From: JBIKWM01 sp044356305
GTDB lineage: Bacteria > Bacteroidota > Bacteroidia > UBA10329
Length of the DNA stretch: 36,509 bases
Assembly: GCA_044356305.1 (NCBI GenBank)
Contig: JBIKWM010000032.1
Span: 1-36,509, forward strand
Direction: 5' to 3'
Part shown: piece after piece, positions 8,516 to 17,200 of the stretch
Numbering within the stretch: the stretch's first letter is position 1
How the letters are laid out: each line of letters opens with the position of its first letter
Position numbers and translations under genes: made by a program
The notes under the pieces: model-generated
Database searches by the model: none
The model's input: only the letters and a program-made list of their open reading frames with translations
What the model was told of the DNA's origin: nothing

Positions 8516-8523
8516 CAAAAGTA
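8516..8523 (-). promoter_or_regulatory. -7 promoter box TACTTTTG of the E1 gene
   Basis: It matches the Bacteroidota TAnnTTTG consensus exactly. It ends 27 nt before the ATG at 8488, with TTC 17 nt upstream as a weak -33 element. It supports 8488 as the start and rules against the longer frame. Confidence 0.6.
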
Positions 8524-8579
8524 GGCGGGGCACCTGCTGCGAACTGAACGGGCCCCATCATGTTCACCATGGCATTGGG

Positions 8580-8587
8580 TACATTCG
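8580..8587 (+). promoter_or_regulatory. -7-like box TACATTCG of the ketosynthase operon
   Basis: One base differs from TAnnTTTG (TTCG for TTTG). It ends 8 nt before the ATG at 8596 and is the only candidate promoter ahead of the seven-gene operon. Confidence 0.45.
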
Positions 8588-8595
8588 CGCCTTAG

Positions 8596-9810
8596 ATGAA
8601 AAGGGCCGCACCGGTGGGCGAAAAGGCAGTGATAACGGGAATGGGAGTGGTGTCGGCCATGGGCCTGGGCAAGGATGCAGTGCTGCACTCAATGCTGCAC
8701 GGCCTTACAGGTGTGGGCCGTACCAGGTTCCTCGATTCTAGGCTTGCCGAGACGCATCTGTTTGGTGAGGTGGGGCACTCATCGGCCCAATTGGCCGAAA
8801 TGGCGGGCATCACCGACCATGCCGCCCTGCCTCGCACCACGCTGTTGGCCATGGTGGCTGCCACAGAGGCACTTGCCGATGCAGGGCTTAAGGGTGCCGA
8901 TATGCCCTTGGTAAGTGCCACCAGTGTGGGCGGCATGGACCGCAGCGAGGAGTATCTGCGTCAGCGGCTTGCTGACGACCACCAGCGCGTGGCCGACCTT
9001 TTGACCCACGATTGCGGCATGAACACCGACCTGCTTGCCATGCATCTAGGCCTGCACCTGGGCCGCACCACAGTCAGCACAGCGTGCAGCGGTGGGGCCA
9101 ACGCGATCATGATCGGTGCGCGGATGATAAGGCACGGCCTGGCCGACCGTGTGCTGGTAGGCGGGGCTGACGGTCTATGCCGTTTCACCGCCAATGGGTT
9201 CAACGCGCTGATGATCCTTGACCGCGAATGGTCCAGACCATTCAGTGCCGATAGGGCAGGGCTTAATCTGGGCGAAGGGGCGGCCTTTCTTGTATTGGAG
9301 AGCGAGCGGTCGGGCATGGCCCGCGGGGCGCACATCTGGGGCGCAGTGGCCGGATACGCCAATACGAACGATGCGTATCACCAGACGGCAAGTTCGCCCG
9401 AAGGCGAAGGAGCCTACCTCGCCATGGCCACAGCCTTGAAAGTGGCTGGCACTGATCCATCTGAAGTTGATCACATCAACGCACACGGCACCGCCACCCC
9501 GAACAATGATGCCAGTGAGAGCGCTGCGATCAACCGCCTTTTCGGGGTGAATGTGCCGCCTGTGGTGAGCACCAAATCCTATACGGGACATACACTGGCC
9601 GCATCAGGGGCCATAGAGGCTGTCATCTCCCTGTTGTGCATTCAGCATGGAGTGGTGCCCGCAGCGCTCAATCTGCGTGTGCCGATGCCCGAGAACACTT
9701 GGTCTCCATCTCCCATCATCATCCAAAAAGAATTGCATACCGTTGTATCCAATTCCTTTGGGTTCGGGGGAAACAATACATCGTTGGTCTTCAAAAAAGC
9801 AGTATCGTGA
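8596..9810 (+). CDS. Beta-ketoacyl-ACP synthase (KAS II/FabF-like), aryl-polyene-type ketosynthase
   Basis: This 404-residue protein is the full length of FabF-like enzymes. The catalytic triad is visible: Cys164 in STACSGG, His297 in HINAHGTATPNND and His332 in KSYTGHTLAASG. The C-terminal FGFGGNN loop is also present. It should condense a malonyl-ACP extender with an acyl-ACP primer in the cytoplasm. The next gene is a ketosynthase homologue lacking the cysteine, so the two probably form a KS/CLF heterodimer as in aryl-polyene and type II polyketide systems. It begins a seven-gene overlapping operon whose LolA, DUF3261, dehydratase and glycosyltransferase genes are typical companions in flexirubin/aryl-polyene clusters. 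A simple second FabF for lipids is the alternative. Confidence 0.85.
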   Translation: MKRAAPVGEKAVITGMGVVSAMGLGKDAVLHSMLHGLTGVGRTRFLDSRLAETHLFGEVGHSSAQLAEMAGITDHAALPRTTLLAMVAATEALADAGLKGADMPLVSATSVGGMDRSEEYLRQRLADDHQRVADLLTHDCGMNTDLLAMHLGLHLGRTTVSTACSGGANAIMIGARMIRHGLADRVLVGGADGLCRFTANGFNALMILDREWSRPFSADRAGLNLGEGAAFLVLESERSGMARGAHIWGAVAGYANTNDAYHQTASSPEGEGAYLAMATALKVAGTDPSEVDHINAHGTATPNNDASESAAINRLFGVNVPPVVSTKSYTGHTLAASGAIEAVISLLCIQHGVVPAALNLRVPMPENTWSPSPIIIQKELHTVVSNSFGFGGNNTSLVFKKAVS

Positions 9811-10754
9811 ACATCTACCTCCACAGTTGCTCGGCCATCACGGCTCAGCCCACTTTCGGTGGGGTGGAGGGCGTATGGGTGCCCATCGGGACCGATGCTG
9901 TCCTTTTAGAACCTGACTACAAGGCCTACATAGCCCCCGCCATGCTGAGGCGTATGAGCAAGGTGCTGCGCATGAGTGTGACCTGCGCCACCGATGCGGT
10001 GAGTGCGGCCTCTCTGGAGCGCACCGATGCCGTGATAGTGGGCACCGGTCTGGGTTGCGTGCGCGACACGCTGCGCTTTATGGACGACATGCATCAGGGT
10101 CATGAGGGGGTGCTTTCGCCCACCGCATTCATCCAGAGCACGCACAACAGCATGGCCGGGCAGATTGCGCTGAGCCTTGGTATCAAAGGATATAACCTTA
10201 CCCATGTGCAGGGCATGGTGAGCTTCGAGATGGCCGTAGCCGATGCCATGGGCTATCTGTCCGATTATCCGGAACACACAGTGCTGCTCGGTGCCATGGA
10301 CGAACAGACCGATGAACTGCGTTCCATTCTTGGCCGATTGGCTCAGGATTTAGGCCGACCAATGCCCATCCTTGGCGAAGGGGCCGCTCTTTTTGTGGCA
10401 TCGGGTAGGGCAGAGGGTGCTGTTTGCAGCATCGCACATGCATCTACCCATCATCAGAAAGTCGATAGGGGATATATTTCTAAGGTTCTGATTGAGAATG
10501 ATCTGAATGATGTTGATGTGATCATTGGTCCAGATGAGTTCAGCTCCTTGGGCCGATGGCATATAGATGCCTCCAAGTATCTTGGACTTTCGTTCAGCCT
10601 GTCGGGGCTGTCCACGGCCCTTGCTTTCGGGCTTATCAATGGCCAGGTGCAGCTTTCTACTTTTCGCAATGGGGCCAATGGCCCTGTGCGCTCAGTTGCC
10701 GTGGTCACCACATTCGGCCATTCCGCTGGCCTTGTAGTGCTTGAGAAAGTGTGA
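9807..10754 (+). CDS. Ketosynthase-like chain-length-factor homologue (active-site Cys replaced by Gln)
   Basis: The protein has 315 residues with a GTG start at 9807 that overlaps the preceding stop (GTGA). The frame extends further upstream but only inside the preceding gene. It is a thiolase-fold protein: VIVGTGLGCVRDT (about 76-88), STHNSMAGQIAL (about 111-122) and a C-terminal FGHSAGLVVLE. By my alignment the nucleophile position reads THVQGMVSF, with Gln135 where the partner has Cys164. The two catalytic histidine motifs (HGTxxPxND and KxxxGH) are absent. Cys-to-Gln is the hallmark of KS-beta/chain length factors. It therefore should not condense by itself but should pair with the 8596-9810 product and set chain length or primer loading. 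Such KS/CLF pairs are known in aryl-polyene clusters. Confidence 0.75.
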   Translation: MNIYLHSCSAITAQPTFGGVEGVWVPIGTDAVLLEPDYKAYIAPAMLRRMSKVLRMSVTCATDAVSAASLERTDAVIVGTGLGCVRDTLRFMDDMHQGHEGVLSPTAFIQSTHNSMAGQIALSLGIKGYNLTHVQGMVSFEMAVADAMGYLSDYPEHTVLLGAMDEQTDELRSILGRLAQDLGRPMPILGEGAALFVASGRAEGAVCSIAHASTHHQKVDRGYISKVLIENDLNDVDVIIGPDEFSSLGRWHIDASKYLGLSFSLSGLSTALAFGLINGQVQLSTFRNGANGPVRSVAVVTTFGHSAGLVVLEKV

Positions 10755-11515
10755 GGTACCATCGGTTCAATATCCTTTCGTATGGCGCCCTGCTGGTGCT
10801 GCTGCCGGCCGTGGCGCTGGGCCTGGTGGGGTTGAAAGCCATCCTGGTTTGGGCCGTGGTGCATGGGTCTGTGCTGTTCACTGGGGCCATGGTGCCGCAA
10901 CTGGCATTTTTCCTTACACCCATCCGTAAGGGGCAGCGGCCAGGGCTGGCCATCACATTCGATGACGGCCCTGTGCCTGACATCACTCCCAAAGTGCTTG
11001 ATGTATTGAAGGTGAACGGTGTAAAGGCCACGTTCTTCTGCAAGGGCCATCTGGTGGATGAGCACCCCGAACTGGCGGCACGCATGGTGGACGAAGGGCA
11101 TATCATTGCCAATCATACCTACTGGCACCGCTATAGCTGGGGTTGGAACCGATATGAGTCGGCCCGCAACGAGATCATGGAGGGACAGCGGGCCATAAAA
11201 CGCGCCACGGGCAGGCTGAGTCTATGGTTCAGGCCACCTTTTGGCATCACCAACCCGCATATTGCGCGGGCAGTGCGCTCATTGGGCCTGTCGGTGGTGG
11301 CGTGGGACCTGCGCAGCCTTGATACGCTTGCCGCCACACCCGATCAGGTGATGGCGCGTCTCAGACCTTTCCTGAAAGGAGCATCCATACTTCTGCTGCA
11401 CGATCATCTGCCCAATACTCCTGAGGTGGTGCAGCGCGTCATTGACCTTTGCCGACTCGATGGCACAGAGATTGTCCCGCTCGACAGCCTTATTGATCCC
11501 AAGCCCTATGGTTAG
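10751..11515 (+). CDS. Polysaccharide deacetylase (NodB-homology) membrane protein
   Basis: The protein has 254 residues; its GTG start overlaps the previous stop (GTGA). Two N-terminal hydrophobic segments (about 9-35 and 38-56) probably anchor it in the inner membrane. The NodB domain follows: TFDDGP with Asp71 and Asp72, the metal-binding HxxxH as His122 and His126 in NHTYWH, RPPFG (about 161-165) and LLLHDH near the end. Carbohydrate esterase family 4 enzymes remove acetyl groups from GlcNAc-type sugars or, in some pathways, act on other amide or ester substrates. Deacetylase genes of this kind recur in flexirubin/aryl-polyene operons, where their role is not firmly established. Confidence 0.83.
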   Translation: MRYHRFNILSYGALLVLLPAVALGLVGLKAILVWAVVHGSVLFTGAMVPQLAFFLTPIRKGQRPGLAITFDDGPVPDITPKVLDVLKVNGVKATFFCKGHLVDEHPELAARMVDEGHIIANHTYWHRYSWGWNRYESARNEIMEGQRAIKRATGRLSLWFRPPFGITNPHIARAVRSLGLSVVAWDLRSLDTLAATPDQVMARLRPFLKGASILLLHDHLPNTPEVVQRVIDLCRLDGTEIVPLDSLIDPKPYG

Positions 11516-12128
11516 AGCCGTACTTTTCCTCATGTGCCTCACGTCTGCCTCCTTGGCGCAAGACTGGGCGCCTGTGCCGCTCACTGATGCCCGAGTGAAG
11601 ACATTGCGCGATGGGTTGGCCGCCATGCGTTCCATTCAGGGTGACATGACCCAGACCAAGACCTTCAGTTTCATGACCAAGCCATTGGTGAGCACGGGAT
11701 ATTTCCGCTATGCCACAGGCGACCGTATGCGATGGGAGTTTGTGAAACCATCGGCTTACTGCATTTTGATCGATGGGCAGAAAGTGCGATTGAAGGAGAA
11801 CGGTGCAGAGAAGGACCTGCGCAGCGTGGACCGTGTGATGCGTCAGGTGAAGGAGGTGATCATCGGTTGCATAAATGGGAGCATTATCGCAGATCCAGCA
11901 TATAAGGCCGAGGCATGGGTGAAGGGGCAGGAACTGCGCATCACCATGCAGCCCAAGGACAGGCGTATGCGCGAGCTGATCGCTGGCATCGAGATCATTT
12001 TCGGTCCTACGGCAAAGGACCTGCGAAGCGTTAGACTCACCGACCCATCGGGCGATGCCACGCTTGTAACATTCCAGTCGATACGCATCAATGAGAGCAT
12101 CGCTGATCGCACTTTCACTGATTTTTAG
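11508..12128 (+). CDS. LolA-like outer-membrane lipoprotein carrier
   Basis: The protein has 206 residues from the ATG at 11508, which overlaps the deacetylase end by 8 bp. The frame is open upstream, but only this start gives a clean signal peptide (cleavage after ASLA, about residue 17). The mature part has the LolA pattern: a repeated beta-sheet fold with MTQTKTFSFM near the start, GYFRYATGDRMRWEF (about 64-78) and PSAYCILIDG. LolA proteins ferry hydrophobic lipoproteins, or in pigment clusters probably lipidic polyenes, across the periplasm. Together with the adjacent DUF3261 lipoprotein it suggests delivery of the pathway product to the outer membrane, which is inference from context. 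Confidence 0.8.
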   Translation: MVRAVLFLMCLTSASLAQDWAPVPLTDARVKTLRDGLAAMRSIQGDMTQTKTFSFMTKPLVSTGYFRYATGDRMRWEFVKPSAYCILIDGQKVRLKENGAEKDLRSVDRVMRQVKEVIIGCINGSIIADPAYKAEAWVKGQELRITMQPKDRRMRELIAGIEIIFGPTAKDLRSVRLTDPSGDATLVTFQSIRINESIADRTFTDF

Positions 12129-12657
12129 CCTATCGGCCTGCGGCCCGGCACTCAAAGACAGGCCGTATGTGATACCGCCCGGTTCTGAGCGAATGTTCAA
12201 TGTCGAACTCGGTTTTTTCGGCTCATCGGTGAATGGTTTTCTCGCTGTCCGCCATGCCGAACCTGGCCGCTACAGATTCAATATCTCGTCTCTGTCGGGC
12301 TCGTCCATGTTAGAGGTGGAATGGCGTGGCCACCGCTGGGTGCGCCATCACGCCAGCCGCATCATGCAGAAACCCTTTGTGGTGGCGCAGCTTAAGCGTG
12401 ACCTGTTCCTCATATATCTTGGATTCGGTCATGCACGGGGAACCCGCCTCAAACAGCGCACATATCACCGAAACGGACATCGTTTCCTTGTGCAGCGCAG
12501 CTCTGACGGACATATAACAGAGGTTACAGAGCAGGCATGGACCGGTAGACCCTTGCGGAGGGTGGTGTACACATTTGATGGGAATGGCATCACAAACATG
12601 GAGATGCGCGACCTTCGCTTCCCGTTAAGGATCAATGTGAGTCCCATCGCTGAATGA
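12091..12657 (+). CDS. DUF3261-like lipoprotein
   Basis: This 188-residue protein starts at the ATG at 12091, 38 bp inside the LolA gene. It has a classic lipoprotein signal peptide with lipobox LSAC; Cys17 would be lipidated. The remainder is beta-rich with no transmembrane segment. Size, position and pattern (an LolB-like beta-barrel half following LolA) fit the DUF3261 lipoproteins found in aryl-polyene clusters, which may act as LolB-like acceptors at the outer membrane. The direct sequence match to DUF3261 is by recollection and moderate. The next gene starts in its stop codon (ATGA). Confidence 0.68.
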   Translation: MRASLIALSLIFSLSACGPALKDRPYVIPPGSERMFNVELGFFGSSVNGFLAVRHAEPGRYRFNISSLSGSSMLEVEWRGHRWVRHHASRIMQKPFVVAQLKRDLFLIYLGFGHARGTRLKQRTYHRNGHRFLVQRSSDGHITEVTEQAWTGRPLRRVVYTFDGNGITNMEMRDLRFPLRINVSPIAE

Positions 12658-13019
12658 GAACCCGACCGGCTGATTTCTTCTCAACCTTATCGGTGCATTC
12701 TGAAGGCTCCGAGCACACGGTGCTGGTTCGCCTCCATGCTGATCACGCAGTGTATTCGGGCCATTTCCCCGGAAATCCGGTGGCACCGGGTGTACTGCTC
12801 ACAGATATGGTGCGCAGAGTGGCCGGCCAGATCATTGGGCACGATGTGCGGCTTGCCTCGGCTCGTCAGATCAAGTTTCTGCAGGTGATCAATCCGAATG
12901 TGGTAAGGGAACTGGTTCTGAACATTCGACTCAATGAGTCTGAACAAGGCTTATCGATGACCTGTTCAGCCTCTGCAGAAAGTGTGACCTACTTCAAGTT
13001 TATAGGTGAGCTTGCCTGA
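12654..13019 (+). CDS. Hotdog-fold 3-hydroxyacyl-ACP dehydratase (FabZ-like)
   Basis: This 121-residue protein starts in the stop codon of the lipoprotein gene (ATGA). It carries the FabA/FabZ signature YSGHFPGNPVAPGV (about 34-47) with catalytic His37; the acidic partner expected in the helix after it is not obvious (LLTDMV, Asp51 a candidate). It would dehydrate 3-hydroxyacyl-ACP to enoyl-ACP, creating the double bonds of a polyene when no enoyl reductase acts. A ketoreductase and ACP, needed for a full cycle, are not in this operon and must be supplied elsewhere. Confidence 0.75.
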   Translation: MRTRPADFFSTLSVHSEGSEHTVLVRLHADHAVYSGHFPGNPVAPGVLLTDMVRRVAGQIIGHDVRLASARQIKFLQVINPNVVRELVLNIRLNESEQGLSMTCSASAESVTYFKFIGELA

Positions 13020-14175
13020 ATCATCAAAGGATAGGTTGGTGTCTCTGGGTGCGTGCATCCTGATTCCCACATACAATAATGAGAAGACCCTTGCCCGTGA
13101 AATTGATGGCATGTTGGCCGTCACCGATCGGGTCATTGTGGTCAATGATGGCTCCACGGATCATACAGCGAGCATCTTGCAGCGATACGCTGACCTCATT
13201 TCCGTGGTGACGCACCCCGTAAACCAGGGCAAGGGCATGGCACTGCGAAACGGATTCAAAGAGGCCATCAGGCAGGGTTACCGTTATGCTATAACCATCG
13301 ACAGCGATGGGCAGCACTATCCCGATGATCTGCCGGTGTTTCTTGATGCTATGGCCTCTGCTCCAGGTGTCATGGTCATGGGTAGTAGGAACCTGCAGGC
13401 GGAGGGAATGCCGGGCAAGAACTCGTTCGCCAATAGATTCAGCAATTTCTGGTTCTGGGTACAGACCGGTCTCGATATGCCCGACACCCAGACGGGATAC
13501 CGTGCGTATCCACTGGAACCCATCAGTCAGATGAGGTTCTTCACAACCCGTTTTGAATTTGAGATAGAGGTGATTGTGAAACTGGCCTGGGCCGGGGTTC
13601 CTTTCAGGTCGGTGCCCATCAAGGTGCTTTACGACCCCAACGAGCGGGTCACGCACTTCAGGCCGGGCCCCGATTTCACACGCATCAGCCTGCTCAATAC
13701 CTACCTCACGCTGCTCACTTTGCTCTGGTACCTGCCCAAACGACTGTTGCAGGACGGGCGCATCTTTCGTATCATCCGCGATGAGGCTTTGAAGCCGCAG
13801 GAATCAATTCAGCGCAAGGCGGCCAGTATCGGTCTGGGTTTCTTCTTCGGCATTGTCCCCATATGGGGCTTTCAATTGGCCATCGGCATACCGACCGCGG
13901 TTTTCCTGCGGTTGAACAAGGTGCTTTTCATCGCTGCGGCCAACATCAGCATCCCCCCGCTCATCCCGTTCATCATCTGGGCCAGTTACCTGACCGGACG
14001 GATTTATGTGAATGATGAAGTGATTCAGATAACTGATATATCATCACTTACACTTGATGATATTCACAACAACTTCATGCAATACGTGTCAGGGGGCGTC
14101 ACATTGGCCCTCTTGGCAGGTGCCATAGGGTACTCAGTCAGCTTGGTTCTTTTTAAGGTTTTTGGCAGACGTTGA
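13006..14175 (+). CDS. Family 2 glycosyltransferase fused to DUF2062 membrane domain
   Basis: The protein has 389 residues with a GTG start 14 bp inside the dehydratase gene. Residues 15-245 are a GT2 (DPM1/DPG synthase-like) domain: CILIPTYNNEKTL, VVNDGSTDHT (about 45-54) and the metal-binding DSDGQHYPDD (about 98-107). Residues about 265-389 are DUF2062, with GLGFFFGIVPIWGFQLAIGI and two or three hydrophobic segments. GT2-DUF2062 proteins occur in lipid-glycosylating and flexirubin-type clusters; the likely job is transfer of a sugar or other group to a lipid carrier at the inner membrane. It ends the operon. A small TTGATC/GATCAA hairpin (14172-14186) overlaps the stop codon but lacks a T-tract. 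Confidence 0.8.
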   Translation: MSLPESSKDRLVSLGACILIPTYNNEKTLAREIDGMLAVTDRVIVVNDGSTDHTASILQRYADLISVVTHPVNQGKGMALRNGFKEAIRQGYRYAITIDSDGQHYPDDLPVFLDAMASAPGVMVMGSRNLQAEGMPGKNSFANRFSNFWFWVQTGLDMPDTQTGYRAYPLEPISQMRFFTTRFEFEIEVIVKLAWAGVPFRSVPIKVLYDPNERVTHFRPGPDFTRISLLNTYLTLLTLLWYLPKRLLQDGRIFRIIRDEALKPQESIQRKAASIGLGFFFGIVPIWGFQLAIGIPTAVFLRLNKVLFIAAANISIPPLIPFIIWASYLTGRIYVNDEVIQITDISSLTLDDIHNNFMQYVSGGVTLALLAGAIGYSVSLVLFKVFGRR

Positions 14176-14228
14176 TCATTGATCAAAGGCATTCCTACAA
14201 ACCAAAACCAGTAATAGAAAGTCCCGAC

Positions 14229-17200
14229 TTACCTGATTAGATGGAACTTCCCATATACGGTACGTTCTATACCATTAGGGTCCATGTAGATGAGCATATA
14301 GGTGTAAGTGCCGATGGGGGCCTCTTCCCCTCCTGCGTAACCGTCCCACCCGCTATTAGGGTCAACGGTATAGAACATCTCGCGGCCCCAGCGGTCGTAT
14401 ATCGAGAAAACGCTCCAGCGCAATCCGAGTAGACTCGGTTTCAGCACATCGTTAAGTCCGTTGCCATTTGGCGTGAAAGCCGTTGGTATATAGACGAAAC
14501 TTTCAGGATCTACGCGAATGGTCTCTTCGTCCTCGTCCCAGCAGGCACCGTTCATAGCACGTAATGTGATGGTGTAAGTACCACTATCTTGATAAGTATG
14601 GACAGGGTTCTGTTGAGTGCCGTTGGCACCATCACCAAAATCCCAGCTCCATGTGGTTGCATGTTGGCTCTGATCCAGAAAATGCACCCTAGGGTCCAAC
14701 ATGGTGATTCCCACATTCGGGTTCGGTTCAAACTCCGCCTCAGGTGTGATATTGACCCGAATCATGTTATTCAGTGTCAAAGTACTGGTACACCCGAAAT
14801 CACTGGCAACAGTGAGCGAAACATCATAGAACCCGCTGTCGGTGTATACGTGCGATACAATGTCGCCATTGGCAACCAGTCCGCCCCCGAAATCCCAATC
14901 ATAAGAGGCAATGCTACCTGTGGCTATAGTAGTGAGGTCATCGAACAACACCGCGTGCGGAGTACAGCCCTCGGCATTGTCAACGGTGAACAGTGGAACA
15001 GGGTAGGGGTGTACCACCGCCTGGGTGGTGCCAGTTGCCACACAACCGCTGTCTGATGTAGCAGTTAGGCTCACATCAAACACCGCATCCATCGGATACA
15101 CCCACATGCTGTCGAGAGGTGTAATGGTGTTGCCATCTCCTAAGTCCCACACCCACGAAACAATGGTGGCATCTTGGGGCACAGTGCCATTGGTCAGCAC
15201 TGTGGTATCGCCAACACATACTTCAGTGGCGCTGATGCTAACGCTCGGAGTGTTGTTCACCCAGACCGTATCAATGAAAGAATCTCCGCAGCCCATATCT
15301 GTATAGGCGGTCAGTTCTACCTCATACAGCCCATCTGTAGGGAACTGATGCTGGGGATTCTGGGTGTTGTCAATGGCCGACCCGTCACCAAAATCCCAAT
15401 CCCAAGCCGAAATGGTGTAGGTGCCCAGAACTGTGGTCTGATCTGTGAAGGAGGTCTGCTGGCCTTCGCAAGCGATGGTGAAATCGTAATCAGCTACAGG
15501 ATTGTCGTGGATATTGAGAGTAATGGTGGTCTGATCGCTACATCCATTGCCAGCTGTAACCAGGAGAATAGGGTTGTATGTGCCAAAATACTGGTAGGCG
15601 AAAGTGGGATCGGGCAAAGTGCTGGTTGTGTTTGGTAGGCCTGGGATCAAAGCGTTCTCGCGGAAATTCCAAAGAATGGAAGTCAGCTGTCCAAGTGTTC
15701 CGTTCTGGAACTGAATGGTCTCGCCTTCGCAGAAATCCGGACCATTGACCACGTTGATGATAGCCGTTGGAACAGCAACAACCACTGCTGATTGCGTCTC
15801 GTTGTCAATGCATCCATCGGCAGTGGTCACAGTCAGTGTGACATTGTAGGTATTAGCGCTGCCGTAAGTATGCGTTGGCGCGGCCAGAAGGCTTGTGATC
15901 CCATCACCGAAATCCCAGAGCTGGCCAATAATGTTGCCTGTGCTTGAGTGCGTGTAGGAGGTTGGAGACCCTTCGCACACATCAGTTATAGGGTCAATCA
16001 CAGCCGTGGGCAATGGAGCCACAGTAAGGGTCATATCATCCGAGTTCTGGCAGCCGTTCACATCAGTCAATGTCACTGTGTACACCGTGGTGACACTGGC
16101 CGTGGCTAGGGGTGCCTGCACCACATCGCTGTTCAACCCAGCGGCAGGCGACCATTGAAAACTGCCTGTGCCCAAGGCACTGAGAATGGCCTGCCCGTTC
16201 TGACAGACTGTGAGGTCTGGTCCTGCATTCACAGCAGGCAATGGATTAACGGTGATGGTGACCTGATCGGTATTGACACACCCGAAGGCATCGGTACCAG
16301 TAAGGGTGTATGTGGTGGTGGTCGTTGGCGTTACGGCAGTTACAGGGTCAATCGCATCTGTCAGGTCGGTGATGGGCGACCATGAGTAGTTCACTGCACC
16401 GCTACCTGCCATATTCATTGGTGCGTTGATACAAACCACCTGATCAGGACCGGCATCAACTGCGGGCGGAGGATTGACATTAACAGTCACCTGATCAGTG
16501 GCTGTGCAGTTCTGGTTTGTAGTGAAAGTGAGTGTGTAGGTAGTGGTGGCCCCAGGGCTAGCAGTAGGCGATGGTGCTGCAGGATTGGTCAGCGCAGTTA
16601 CCGGGTTCCAAGAGTAAGTCCCTGATCCGAGCGCGTTTGGGTTGTTCAGTTGGATGTTGCCACCCAGACAGATGTTTAGGTCAGGGCCGAGGTTGACTGT
16701 TGGTACAGGATTCACGCTCACCTGAACATTGTCAGTCGCGGTACATCCGTTCGCATCAGTCACGGTTACCACATAGGTCACCGTGGCTGCCGGATTTGCC
16801 TGAGGGTTCGCCACATTGTCCGCACTGAGGCCAGTGCTGGGCGACCAACTGTATTGCGTGCCTCCTATAGCGACCAGATTGGCTGCGGTTCCGGCACAAA
16901 CGGTCTGGTCGAGGCCCGCATTCGCAATCGGTAGTGGATTCACGTTCACAGTGACATCATCAGCATCGGTACAACCGTTGGCATCGGTCACTGTCAGGGT
17001 GTACACAGTATTTGCCACTGGATTGGCTGTCGGTGCCTGGGCATTCGTGCTGCTCAACCCCGCTGGAGGATTCCATTGGTAACTCACCCCGCCCGATCCA
17101 CCTAATTGGGTAGGTGTGCCTATGCACATGCTCTGGTCGGCACCGGCATCGGCAGTCGGCAACGGATTCACAGTCACATTAACCTGATCGGAACCTGTAC

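Noticed and set aside
8489..8533. 15-codon N-terminal extension of the E1 gene
   Set aside because: It overlaps an exact TAnnTTTG promoter box and has no counterpart in E1 enzymes.
9636..9806. Upstream extension of the chain-length-factor gene inside the ketosynthase gene
   Set aside because: The first family-like residues begin at the GTG at 9807, whose GTGA overlap matches the other junctions of this operon.
14172..14186. TTGATC/GATCAA hairpin after the GT2-DUF2062 gene as a terminator
   Set aside because: The stem is short, AT-rich and lacks a following T-tract.
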